In this document: positions 11,599 to 23,454 of the stretch, one piece after another
How positions within the stretch are numbered: position 1 is the stretch's first letter
Layout of the letters: every line of letters starts with the position of its first letter
Notes under the pieces: model-generated
Databases searched by the model: none
Told to the model about the DNA's origin: nothing
What the model saw: only the letters and a program-made list of their open reading frames with translations
DNA from: Gentiana macrophylla
Lineage: Eukaryota; Streptophyta; Magnoliopsida; Gentianales; Gentianaceae
Reading direction: 5' to 3'
Assembly (NCBI GenBank): GCA_026214975.1
Contig: CM047805.1
Coordinates: 111,595,845-111,659,844, forward strand
Length of the DNA stretch: 64,000 nt
Made by a program: the position numbers and the translations under genes

Positions 11599-12639
11599 AT
11601 GGACAACAATCAGTATGCTAGACAAATGCTTATGTGCAACATGGATCGTTTTGATTAATATAGAAGACGTTTACAGGCATTCCTTGCTGCTACACATGAT
11701 GAAATGATGGCTATGCTCAATGATGGACCAATCAGATTACACACATGCAAACTGTTGAAGGTGGTGCTCATGTTAGAGTTCCAAAACCCAAGAGCGAGTG
11801 GAACAATGATGATAGAAAGAGGATCAATATCAACAATGTTGCTATGGATATTATTCTCAGAAACCTGGATAGAAATATGTATCTAAAAGTCAAAGACTGT
11901 ACCACTACCAAAGAGATGTGGGATAAATTACAACTGGTGTGTGAAGGAACCGATTCTATCAAAGGAAAAAATATCTCAGTAGCAAAACAAAAGTTCCAAG
12001 ATTTCAAAATATAACCTGGTGAAACCATTGAGAAAATGGAGACAAGATTCAATACAATTCTGGAGATAGTCTACACCAAGAAGGAAATCATTGTTCGAAT
12101 CTTGAAGGCTTTACCCTTATGCTGGAAGATGAAGGTCACAACCATGGAAGAATCAAGGAAGCTTGGTGAAGAAGACACTTTCAAGATCTTCTCAGATCTG
12201 AAAGCCCATGAGTTTTGTGAAGATTTCACAATAATATCTGTAGCAATCAAAGCACTTGAGGATCCAAAGACTACAGCTCTTGCAGCAGCTAATGACAACT
12301 TGGAGACATCAACTAGCAATCTTCAACAACTGGATGATATGGAGGAACAAATGGCACTCATGATGAAGAGAATTAGAAGAATGAAGAGTGGACAGCCATT
12401 TACTCAAAAATACATCAAGAAAACTCCAAAGAAAAAGAAAGATGATGAAAACTTGTGTTTCAACTGCAAAAAGCCAAGACATTATATGGCTGAATGTCCG
12501 GAACTGACCAACAAGAGAACTCAGCAAAGAAGAACCGGTAGAAGAGCTCTATTATCTAGTGATGAGACTATGAAGCTGAAACTGAGAAGGCACTCTCAAA
12601 TGACATGGCTTTAATGGCTCATATAGAGGACTCAAATGA
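11599..12639 (+). pseudogene. gag: Element B Gag, N-terminal part with zinc knuckle
   Basis: It starts MDNNQYARQMLM at 11599. Homology to the Gags of A, D and G is clear in LAATHDEMMAMLNDGPI, DRNMYLKVKDCTTTKEMWDK, VRILKALPLCWKMK and DLKAHEF. The zinc knuckle CFNCKKPRHYMAEC lies at 12455-12496 (CX2CX4HX4C intact). Breaks are a stop near 11655, a frameshift around 11745, a stop at 12012 and another break near 12560. The reading is cut by element C and resumes at 21501. Confidence 0.85.
12635..12639. repeat. Target site duplication of element C (left copy)
   Basis: AATGA, directly left of C. The right copy is at 21496-21500. A 5-bp direct repeat is the normal product of Copia integrase. Confidence 0.85.
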
Positions 12640-14377
12640 TAAAGGATGTATGATCTTAGATCTAAACGAATTAGATCTACGCGCAGCGGATGGATCACGA
12701 TTCATATATCACAATACATAAATAAAGGATTTAACTACTACAAGGGGGTTAAGAAAATCATACCAATAGTAAGAAGAGAAGTCAAGATCTTAGGATGAGA
12801 AGCCTTGATCTTCCAATGTGTTCTCCAAACGGTGGTTGGTGGACACCCTTCTTGATATGAGAACATCCTTGATATGCAACACCAAGAAAAACTTGTAGTT
12901 TTTCTTCTTCTAAAACCTAAGACAAGAAAACTAATTTTCTCTCTCTTTTCTTTGGTGTGGCCGAAATTCATAGTGTGTCTTTTACACTTGGAATAACTCT
13001 CCTTTTATAGGAGTGTAAATCCTTGGTCTCCAAGTTTTAATTAATTAAATAAATAAATAATTAAATAAAATAAAAAGATATTTTCCTTAATGACTAATTG
13101 TGACATGTATTGACCAATAGGAAATCAAATAACAAGTCATCCAACCAATCACATAACAAGAATATCTTTTATTTTCCATAACACAAGAAAATTAATTCTT
13201 GTGCTAAAAGAGACATAATAGGCGCCACTTATTAGGGTTTAAAGCCCAGATAAAATGTCTTTTATGTGTATTATATTATTTAGTCCAACTAAATAATATC
13301 CATGCATATCAATTAATTAGCCCAGCCAATTAATTATTTCAGAGGCCCAAATAACAAGAATATCATTCCGAATTATAGAAGCCACATCGGGGACCATGGA
13401 CCTATAACCAGTAGCTCCAATAATTAATTATTGATCGAACAAAATAAGTACATTAATTATTAATTCCGGGATTACGCCACCATAAACCCGAAACTGAACT
13501 ATACAAATATAGATATATATATATTTTACACTCAACCCATAGAGTAGATAAGCGTCCATTGATATAATCACTACATACGGATTAACCCTCCATAGACTGT
13601 CCATTCTGAGTGGGAAGTCTCCGTGAACCCGACTCAGAATTATCCTTATTTACCATTAACCCCCTGATGATCAATTAGTATGCATATCTGACTAGTAGCT
13701 AATTAGTCAAATGCGAACTCCCGGGATCGATCACTTTCTTAGGGCTAACAAATAAGGGGACTGTCTCTCTACTTCCCGCAGGAAGGAATGGATTCCATGT
13801 CTGTGAAAATCAGAACTACTCACTCATTAGGAGATAGTGCCAATGAGAAGTGTCTTGGAACACATATTTAAGTGAACCGTAACTTACACATCAAACACTA
13901 CCCCGAGAGAAGCTGCAGCCTGTGATCACCTCAGGATTAAGGTTGATCAATATATGATCGTCTAATGATTTAATAAGATTCCTCGATTACGGAATTATAC
14001 CGAGAAATACAGATTAAATCGGTCCAGTCTTATATGAATGCCATCGTATATAAATGCCCAAGTAGGTACCCTCTACCGATAGTCCGGATAAGACTATCAC
14101 ACCCTAAGGTGTTCTGGGCGCATTATTGGTGTTTTAATCAAGAGACCCTAAACTCTGATTAAGTTCACCATGGACTAACAATTTAACCATATCTTCACTA
14201 ACTCAATCCTCACGTGTAATCCATACACTGAGTTAAGTGGTTACATACATATATACTTAGGGTTTGTAGCAGTGTATTATTTTACAAGCACAAAGAAAGT
14301 AACTAAGATGAGATAAATTCTGTCATCCATTATTAAAAACAATTACACAAATTGTCTTTCGGGCACTACACCTAACA
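12640..14377 (-). repeat. Element C 3' LTR
   Basis: It matches 19758-21495 throughout. The minus-strand LTR starts TGTTAGGTGTAGTGCCCG at 14377. The opposite terminus is TA instead of the expected TG at 12640-12641, so the LTR end has mutated. A TATA-like CTATAAAAGG (minus) lies at 13010-13001. Confidence 0.9.
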
Positions 14378-17300
14378 ATATCCCACTTGCACGAAATGAC
14401 AAGCAACGATTGTTTTTAGAGCACACCCTTTCTCATCTTATTCACAACACTCTCCCACTTTCTCTAAAAGTAGATGAGACATATCCATCAATGCCGTACC
14501 CTCCAAGCACTCGGCTTGGTACACTAATTAGTTAGGTTGTCGACTCGAGATGATCTTTAGGATTGAAACGTTGTCGGTTCTTCCAATCAGGCAGTACTCT
14601 CTCTCAATATGCTTTTGACTTCTTGTGACTGAGAAGATCCTTCTAAGCTATCTCTTCACTATTTTCACAATGAAGTGATATCGGCTCACTAGACCAAGAA
14701 TTACTCCCAGATCAGGAAGGAAATTTTAAGCACTATGAGTAAACACTGAGCCCAAGATCAACTTAATGATCATCCGTGTCGACTACAAGTCGAAATCGGT
14801 AGATCAACCATATTCAAGTTTACACCTGAATATACAAGCATATGATTCCTCTTTCTCTAAAGATACTTGAGGACGTACTAAACCGCTACTTATTGCTCGA
14901 ATCCAGGATTCGATTGCAATTGACTTGTGTTAAGCTGACTTGCCCTTATCCCAGAGAGACTCTATCCCATTTTCTCTATATCCGAAGATTTGGAGAATCA
15001 TTCCTGAGAGGTAGGGTAGGACTACTCTCGATGAATGCTGCAACCGTATATGCATAATCATATTATTCAATAAGATAGGTGGGATAGCCAATGACTCATT
15101 CTCGTGAATTTGACCGTATCAAATTCTTTGAATATAGTCCAATTCTCTCATCCAGAGAATCTAGGCGTGTCAGTTTCCGACTTCAAATAGCACACACATG
15201 GTGTTTCCAACCGTTTCAGTGTTATCATTCATGAACACTAATACTACTACTTTACCAATATAGATATCCAGTCTATGAAAGACTTATCAATATTCTGGTC
15301 AAGTCCACATATTTTAAAACATGTGACTTTAAATGACCGAGAGGTTCTCTTAAATCCACAAAGGATATAAGCCTCGTCAGTCATCTTGCCGTTTGTTCTA
15401 ACCAAGACCCTTCTGTTCCGAATGAATTCAGAATCCGTTTTTTTTGGCAAGAAAGTCTCAGGGTATCACCCCTATTTTCCACTTTCTAACGAAATCTTGC
15501 AAGGCGAGTGGTGAGAGAGTTCAAGGTGCGGTTAACTCTCTACTTGTCGTGAATCACCCTATACCACTCGACTTTGCCTTTGAAAGTTTAAACATTCCTA
15601 TTCATTCGACTCTTTTCCGTGTAGATCCAATTGCTCCCATTGGGCCTGAGACACTCAGGTGGTTCTACAAGAGGCTGAACAGAACTAGAGTATCAAAACT
15701 CCATTTACAGGGTTAAGGCTTTCAAACGAACTTCTACGATCAGAATCCTATACAGCCCACCAAGAGCCATAGGTTATCAATCACCCCAGCAGACGGTAAA
15801 TTCCACAAAACCACAATGGGTCAACGGTTAAACCATACTCCCACTGCGTCTTGGGTGGATAGACATTCTGATCTAGTAGTATTTATCAGTGCAATCACCA
15901 ACAACCGATGTTGGACGTGGTCTGATTAAATCAGATAGTAACTACCTTTGGGTAACCGTAATCCAAGGTTTAAGGCTGCTACTTTTAGATAATATCAAAA
16001 GCCTTGTGACATTTCAACCGTCACTTTCAGATTTCAAGAATCGTATAACCAACCTTCACTCGTCACATTAAGACATTTTACAAACATTCACAATCTGAAC
16101 GTATGCGCAAAATCACCAGTCCTACCTTCAAGCATTAAGTGCTAAATGCCTACATTTACGGAAGTGGTGTGAACCAAATTCACTCATTATCCATAAATTC
16201 ACTAACATCTTCTAGGTAGACTTCTCGGTTTACATAATAATCTTAATCGAGTTTAGCAGTGTATTGTAGCACATCAATAACTATATTGGGCAAGTCTATG
16301 GTTTCTTCCTCAGTGAAAAACATTCCACTAGGAGGCAGGCAGAGCATCAGTCCCAAGACTATGCGATAGCCTATTTTTGAGCATGGAATACTCTATTCTC
16401 TGCTAAAATCAGAGACTCCTCCTCGTATTCTTTCGATAAACTAAACCGTTTCGATAAACTAAACCGTGTTTCGAGTAGTTATCAGACAAAATGTCACCTC
16501 TCAAAATCTCCCACTAGCTTGTATCTCTCACTAGACCCCGAAGGTTATGATGAACAAGCTACCCCTTCAAATCTATTACATTTTCCCAATTGAAAGGAAG
16601 CTTAGTCATTGTTCCTTTAAGACAGTGTTCCGAGACTGGGAGATAGGAATCACCCTTAGCCAGTCATTAGGTCTTATCTCTAGGATATATGCATTAATTA
16701 ATAGATTTTGAAGAATTGTTTATCTTAATAAGGAAACCATTCGCCTATAATAGTTTAAGACGTGTTACATATACCTTTTCAGCATTTCTTAGTGGTTCTG
16801 ACTTTTTCAAATAAAAGTCCGAGTCTCGGATTCGTACTACAAATGTCATTTTCACTTTCTATGAGGCAACAATATATCGAGTTGAAAGTGAATCCATTTG
16901 TTTCAACGAATCTGTAAACAGAAAAATAAATTTTTCTGTGATATTCAAGGATAGAATCCGAAATTTATTTCCTTATATCACTCCCACTATTCTAGCTGAA
17001 ATTACTGCCCATTGTCACTCTTTTAATCGTTAATGCAAAGCTCTCTTGTTCTTCCAAAGAACTTAGCTCCCGAGTCGAGTTACTTGGTTAAGAAAGTTGC
17101 TAAGGATTCATTGGTTAGTGATCCGAAATCACTTTCCTTATCCTATACTTTCTTTACTTAATGTTTCGGTTTAGCCTCAAAACTTTAGTTAAGATGATTA
17201 ACACTTATAGACATTCTTTCCCATTCTTAACTTTCCTTAAAAGGAAATAGTCTTGAACTAGCAGTTCGTTTGAGTCGACACTACTCGTGAACTGTGGGAT

Positions 17301-17760
17301 GTCTAATGAAAGCGTTACCCAGTGGGACTAATTTTCTAATAATTTAGAAAAACATAAGATAAAAGCTCCCACTAGTTTATTTGTTCCAAATACCATCTAA
17401 CTAGCGACACTTTAATTGATGATTCTCCAATTTTTCTATTAGAAAATTTCTCGTGTAGACATTACACAATTAAAATTCACTAGAATAATTTTATCGTCCC
17501 AATCATCTTTCAAACTAACTATGGTTGTCTCTCGTTCAACACGAGTGACAGCAGTGACATACTTATTTACGTCACTTAGTTCTTGAAGGCTCAAGAGAAA
17601 TATCTCTTCCGAAAAATTAATCGCATGTAAGATCAATAAGTACAACGTTCTATTTACTTACCACTTTTTAACGAAGTCATTACTAGTCAATTTTACACTA
17701 GCAGTCAAGCACCCTAGAGAGATATGTATAATAGTTGTAAATAAAATTGACAGAAAATAA
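14378..17760 (-). other. Element C interior without recognisable genes
   Basis: On the minus strand this 3.4-kb stretch between leader and 3' LTR would hold gag-pol in an autonomous element. It has only short ORFs (for example 15450-15247 and 17645-17439) with no Gag, protease, integrase or RT motif that I can recognise. At its 3' end GCAAGTGGGATAT (minus, about 14392-14380) is the polypurine-type tract next to the LTR. Confidence 0.7.
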
Positions 17761-19743
17761 ATCCAAATCATACACTACTAATAAATTTTAGGAACATAAA
17801 CTAAGTACTTATAGTCTATCCTACCGTTCCAAGGATTTAATCTAATGCCTCAGTGCCGCCTTAGGGTAGGTCAAAGAGGTTTCGATTAATATTGAAGATC
17901 AGATTGTGAATCGAACATCTCATTTGTGATCGTCAATCACATTTCATTTTTCAGCCAAGGTACTACCAAAAATACCCTTTATGAGTGTGACCTACTGTCT
18001 CAGATTTTTAGGTAGACCCCGAGTGTGCCGCCTTAGGGTCGGTCGGTGACCAGCGAGTACCCAAAATCCTATCCTTTCGGAGACCAAGCCTTGAATTTTG
18101 ATAGCGGTGAAGGCCTTCCTTAGGAGGCCAGTCCCAGCCGCACGACACGGCGTCACCATTCTCTCACGTTGCTTGTGTCAACAATAGAGGCCGTGGGGTC
18201 GGCTGTCGCCTCTCCCGCTCCCACTCAATATTTTGAAAAAGTGGTGGGTTTACTGATCACATTTTTGGACTTGATGTTACATTAAGGAAAAATAAATCAT
18301 AGGCCCGAATGTTGTCAGTTATGTGGGCTAGCCCACCCGACCTATTCGTTGGAACATATGTGACCGTCGGACGGGTCAAGACCAGGGGAGCTCCGTTGAG
18401 CCGTAGTGGCTCTTCGGATGGCTCGACCTTGCCGGACCCCGTGCAAGCGCCAGGCGTGGAGGGTGAAGTCGATCGAGCCGTAGCTCTGTTGACCACCCAA
18501 CCATGGTTAAACCACTTTTGAACCATGTTTGCCCATGATTATCCAATCCTTAAACATCAAACTTTCACGTAGACACTATGGTACAAAAAACGTAATCTCG
18601 TCTAGGTAAGGTGGAATTCACCGAGAATCCAACACCTTAACCACGAGGTTTCGGGATTTTCCTCCTTATGCTTTCACAGAGTGGGATTTACCGAGAATCC
18701 ATCACCCAACCTCGACGATTGAAAAAACCCATGTTCCTCGGTTTTTATCCTAATTAGTTTCTAATTAATATCAAACAATTAATTAAAACTAATTGCGTGT
18801 TTTATACATGCCTAACTAATTCCTCGAATTAATTTCTACACGTATGCATATGGAGTGGAATTCATGATATGATGCATGTCATGGCAATTTTCCGGTTCTA
18901 CACATACAATCTAAACATGTATACTAGTGCGGAAAATAAACACCGAGATGGACCATTGGCACCCCCGTATCTAACCTATTAGAAAATAAATTAACCAAAC
19001 CCTAACTAGGGTTTACTACTTTCTAACATAATCTGCAGCTGTTCAAATTCTTCGATGATCGGGAAACCAAAAAATCTTGGATCGTGATGAAACTTTCCAG
19101 ATATGTTCTTCACTCCTCGGACTTGAATATGGACGGTTGGATCGGAGTTTTGACTTGTCAATTTTCTCCATTGAGCCGCCCAACTTGCTGCTGAATCTGT
19201 CTCTTACAGCAGCTCATCAGTGACTTCCCGAGGCCTATCGGGAATCTAGATGAAACCCGATCGACCTGAAATGTTTATACCACGTCAATGACTCCATGTT
19301 TATTAATCTGACCGGTCGGATTTGCGTTTAAACGGTCTAAACGCTTCCAGAAATTCGAGGAAGTCACAAGTAGGGTTTCTGTGAATCCTGCGTTTTTCTG
19401 TTACAGCAACCTCTTCGCATCCACGAAAGGATATGGAGACGGCTTGATCAACGGGAAAAACGAAATAAGTAGACATGTACTAAACAAATCTATTTTCTGG
19501 AAATTAAAATTGCAATAAAAATAAATTACATAATTTCCTATACTCATGTGAACAAAATTTCATCGCTTATATGAGTTTACAATAGATCTAACGGGTAAAC
19601 AGTGCCAACCCCCAATCCATCTCTTCAACCATAGCAATTAATCATTATCAAAGCATAAAACAATAAATAAAATTTACCTACATGCAATTACACTCCTTTA
19701 AATCGTTTAATTATGATTATGACTGTATAAATCGTGGAACCTC
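17761..19743 (-). other. Element C 5' leader, including the shared leader module
   Basis: This non-coding leader of about 2 kb (minus strand) is homologous to E's leader at 29235-31026. Shared landmarks are the Pro/Gly-free GC-rich block around 18080-18500 and the end block near 17770 (actactaataaattttagg). The part at about 18310-18705 also has a homologue in the Gypsy-like element F (38400-38720). A perfect 14-bp palindrome, GTGGGCTAGCCCAC, lies at 18323-18336. Confidence 0.75.
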
Positions 19744-19755
19744 GCTCTGATACCA
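19744..19755 (-). other. Element C primer binding site (tRNA-iMet type)
   Basis: TGGTATCAGAGC on the minus strand, two bases from the 5' LTR end. It fixes the element's orientation. Confidence 0.9.
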
Positions 19756-19757
19756 CA

Positions 19758-21495
19758 TGAAGGATGTAGGATCTTAGATCTAAACGAATTAGATATACGC
19801 GCAACGGATGGATCACGATTCATATATCACAATACATAAATAAAGGATTTAACTACTACAAGGGGGTTAAGAAAATCATACCAATAGTAAGAAGAGAAGT
19901 CAAGATCTTAGGATGAGAAGCCTTGATCTTCCAATGTGTTCTCCAAACGGTGGTTGGTGGACACCCTTCTTGATATGAGAACCTCCTTGATATGCAACAC
20001 CAAGAAAAACTTGTAGTTTTTCTTCTTCTAAAACCCAAGACAAAAAAACTAATTTTTTCTCTCTTTTCTTTGGTGTGGCCGAAATTCTTAGTGTGTCTTT
20101 TACACTTGGAATAACTCTCATTTTATAGGAGAGTAAATCCTTGGTCTCCAAGTTTTAATTAATTAAATAAATAAATAATTAAATAAAATAAAAAGATATT
20201 TTCCTTAATGACTAATTGTGACATGTATTGACCATTAGGAAATCAAATAGCAAGTCATCCAACCAATCACATAACAAGAATATCTTTTATTTTCCATAAC
20301 ACAAGAAAATTAATTCTTGTGCTAAAAGAGACATAATAGGCGCCACTTATTAGGGTTAAAAGCCCACATAAAATGTCTTTTATGTGTAATATATTATTTA
20401 GTCCAAATAAATAATATCCATGCATATCAATTAATTAGCCCAGCCAATTAATTATTTCTGAGGCCCAAATAACAAGAATATCATTCCGAATTATAGAAGC
20501 CACATCGGGGACCATGGACCTATAACCAGTAGCTCCAATAATTAATTATTCATCGAACAAAATAAGTACATTAATTATTAATTCCGGGATTACGCCACCA
20601 TAAACCCGAAACTGAACTCTACCAATTATAGATATATACTTACACTCAACCCATAGAGTAGACAAGCCTCCATTGATATAATCACTACATACGGATTCAC
20701 CCTCCATATATCATCCATTACGGTGTGGAAGTCTCCGTGAACCCGACTCGAGAATATCTTATCCTTATTTACCATTAAACCCCGATGATCAATTAGTATG
20801 CATATCGACTAGTAGCTAATTAGTCAAATCACGAACTCCGGGATCGATCACTTTCTTAGGGCTAACAAATAAGGGGATTGTCTCTCTACTTCCCGCAGGA
20901 AGGAATGGATTCCATGTCTGTGAAAATCAGAACTACTCACTCATCAGGAGATAGTGCCAATGAGAAGTGTCTTGGAACACATATTTAAGTGAACCATAAC
21001 TAACAAATCAAACACTACACCGAGACAAGCAGCACCCTGTGATCACCTCAGGATTAAGGTTGATCCATATATGATCATCTAATGATTTAATAAGATTCCT
21101 CGATTACGGAATTATACCGAGAAATACAGATTAAATCGGTCCAGTCCTATATGAATGCCATCATATATAAATGCCCCACGTAGGTACCCTCTACCGATAG
21201 TCCGGATAAGACTATCACACCCTAAGGTGTTCTGGGTGCATTATTGGTGTTTTGATCAAGAGACCCTAAACTCTGATTAAGTTCACCATGGACTAACAGT
21301 TTAAGCATATCTCCACTAACTCAATCCTCACGTGTAATCCATACACTGAGTTAAGTGGTTACATACAGATATACTTAGGGTTTGTAGCAGTGTATTATTT
21401 TACAAGCACAAAGCAAGTAACTAAGATGAGATAAATTCTATCATCCATTATTAAAAACAATTACACAAATTGTCTTTCGGGAACTACACCTAACA
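19758..21495 (-). repeat. Element C 5' LTR
   Basis: It begins tgaaggatgtagg (plus strand) beside the primer binding site and ends acacctaaca at 21495, followed by AATGA. It differs from the other LTR by scattered substitutions and small indels, so C is not a very recent insertion. A TATA-like CTATAAAA (minus) lies at 20128-20121. Confidence 0.9.
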
Positions 21496-21500
21496 AATGA
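21496..21500. repeat. Target site duplication of element C (right copy)
   Basis: AATGA, identical to 12635-12639. B's gag reading continues from here. Confidence 0.85.
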
Positions 21501-22640
21501 GGTATGTGAATCTAACTCAAAGTACACCTCAGCACAAAATTCCATACAAAATGCTTGATCTTCAACAGCTGGTTCCAATCCAAGAAATCCCGAATTAGAG
21601 GAAACTCTCAATGAAATGATGAATCAGTTTGTAGCAATACAAGCTGGTTATGAATCAATAAAAGCAGGGAAAAAATCTCTAATTATGGAGGTCGAAAGAT
21701 TTAAAACTGAATTGAACACTTTGAAACTGTTAAGAACTAATCCAACAAAGAATCAGCATCAGCCTACTACTTTAGTAGCAGTAGCTGAATCTTTAGCTCA
21801 ATCAAGTTCTGCAACTGGATTCAAATCTGGAAAGCCTTATGGTGATAGAACTGGCTTAGGATTTGATACACAACAAACTTTAAAGGAAGGAACTAGTAAA
21901 GCTGGTAAACCAATTGTCAAAACTGGCATAAAGTTCGTAGCTAAACAAATTCCTCAAACTGAGAAGCATGCTGAACCAGTCAAGTCAGCTCAAAATGAAT
22001 CAACTCAGTTTCAACATTAGTTTTCTAAAAAGTCAGCTGTATATAATATCAAAGGTAGATCAACTGCACCTCAAAGAAACTAGGATGGTAGATCAAATGT
22101 CAGATCTACAAAAGACTACCATGCTAAGAACCAGAAAATCTCAAATCTAAGTAAATCCAAGAATGATAATTCAATGAATTACAAACCCAGGGGGAAAGAC
22201 AGATTATTTCCTACTGACGATGATTGGAACTTTTCTGAACCTATTGCTAAAACTGAAAAGATCAATCTTTCACAACAAATAACTTTGCACAAGTCTCATA
22301 CAAGGACTCAGCAGAGAACTTATATTAGGTCTCAGCAAAATCCTCAGTACAGAAGTCAGTATAGACCTCACTACAAATCTGTTCACCACAGACAACAGAA
22401 TGATAGTTACTTCTCAATTTTTAACAATAGAAAGCAATATGGAAGTTAGTTTAGACCAAAAGACTTGAGAGAGCACATAAATAAGACCCAATCCATAAAT
22501 TGATACTATGGGAATGTAGCTTATATATATGATAATAAGTGAAAAAATTTTCAAAGAAGACCCTATGAAAATATTCCAAATGTTGTATTTACACCTGAAC
22601 CTTATGGACCCAAACAGAGTTGGGTAAATAAAACTTATTA
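21501..22640 (+). pseudogene. gag: Element B Gag, C-terminal part
   Basis: This continues B's gag after element C. A coiled-coil segment (MMNQFVAIQAGYESIK, 21616 on) is followed by a basic, Gln/Ser/Lys-rich tail. Landmarks shared with A and G are FKSGKPYGDRTGLGF (compare FGSRSGLGY), KDRLFPTDDDWNF (compare GRLYPSEDDWNV) and YGPKQSWVNK near 22620. Stops lie at about 22018, 22081, 22447 and 22500. The tail lies between the zinc knuckle and the protease, where the other SIRE-like copies have it. Confidence 0.8.
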
Positions 22641-22654
22641 ACTTCTGTTGCAGT

Positions 22655-23454
22655 AAATATGGTACTTTGACAGTGGATGCTCTAGACACATGACACGGAG
22701 CAAAGAATGTCTGGTTGACTTTAAAGCTAAGGATGGACCTAAAGTCAAATTTGGTGGAAAAGACAAACCTGGTTACACAAGAGGATATGGAAATGTAATA
22801 AAATATGGTTTAAAGATCAGAAATGTAGCCTACGTTGAAGGACTCAATTACAATCTACTCAGCACTAGTCAATTCTGTGACATGGGATACATAGTTACTT
22901 TTGACAAAGAATTATGCATTGTTGTACGTGAAACGGCATATCAAGTAGTTCTTGCTAGCAGAAGAAAGGAATACATGTATGTTGTGGATTGGACCACAAC
23001 CGTCTTAGAAACTTGTTTACTTGTGCATACCAAATCAGAAATCAGTTGGCTAAACCACAAGAAACTGAGTCATCTCAACTTTGATGACATTAATCTTCTG
23101 GTCAAGAAAGAACTAGTAATTGGACTACCAGAAATCTCATACAAGAATGACAGATTATGTGATGCTTGTCAAAAAGGGAAGCAAGTAAAAGCAAGCTTCA
23201 AGTCTAAATCTCAGTATTCAACCACAAGAGTGTTAGAACTGTTACACGTGGATTTGTTTGGACTAGTTATACCTATAAGTGTCAGTGGAAAGAAGTATAC
23301 ACTGGTGGTGGTTGATGATTATTCAAGACATACATGGGTAATTTTCCTAATAAAGAAGAGTGAGAAAAAGCAAATGGCTTCAAAACACGTTCAAGAAACA
23401 AGATTATTCGAGAAAGAAGAAACCTTCTCCTTGGATCAATATGAACATGAATGT
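22655..23454 (+). pseudogene. pol: Element B protease and integrase start, fused to the extra-ORF start
   Basis: The protease has FDSGCSRHMTRSKECLVDF (DSG near 22669). The integrase zinc domain reads LNHKKLSHLNF and CDACQKGKQVKASFKSK. The core begins LLHVDLFGLVIPI and VVVDDYSRHTWVIF, then stops being integrase near 23360. The frame passes into MASKHVQETRLFEKEE, the N-terminus of B's extra ORF, without a stop. The second catalytic Asp, the Glu, RT and RNase H are all missing. This is an internal deletion that happens to keep the frame. D cuts the reading at 23454; B resumes at 50407. Confidence 0.82.
23450..23454. repeat. Target site duplication of element D (left copy)
   Basis: AATGT, repeated at 50402-50406 directly after D's 3' LTR. 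It links two ends of one insertion almost 27 kb apart. Confidence 0.85.

Larger units (their letters stand above)
12640..21495 (-). mobile_element. Element C: non-autonomous Copia-type LTR element (LARD-like), related to E
   Basis: LTRs of about 1.74 kb flank a 5.4-kb interior that has a primer binding site and leader but no recognisable gag or pol. The LTRs and leader are homologous to those of E, an ordinary gag-pol Copia element. On the minus strand the interior starts with the iMet-type site at 19755 and ends in a purine-rich tract (GCAAGTGGGATAT) before the 3' LTR. With the AATGA duplication the boundaries are firm. I infer that C used proteins of an E-like partner. Degraded pol below recognition cannot be excluded. 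Confidence 0.85.

Noticed and set aside
15247..15716. ORFs on both strands in C's interior as possible pol remnants
   Set aside because: No RT, RNase H or integrase motif, and no continuation in neighbouring frames.
18257..18526. 89-codon minus-strand ORF and its plus-strand counterpart in C's leader
   Set aside because: The homologous leaders of E and F do not keep either frame, so the conservation is not at the protein level.
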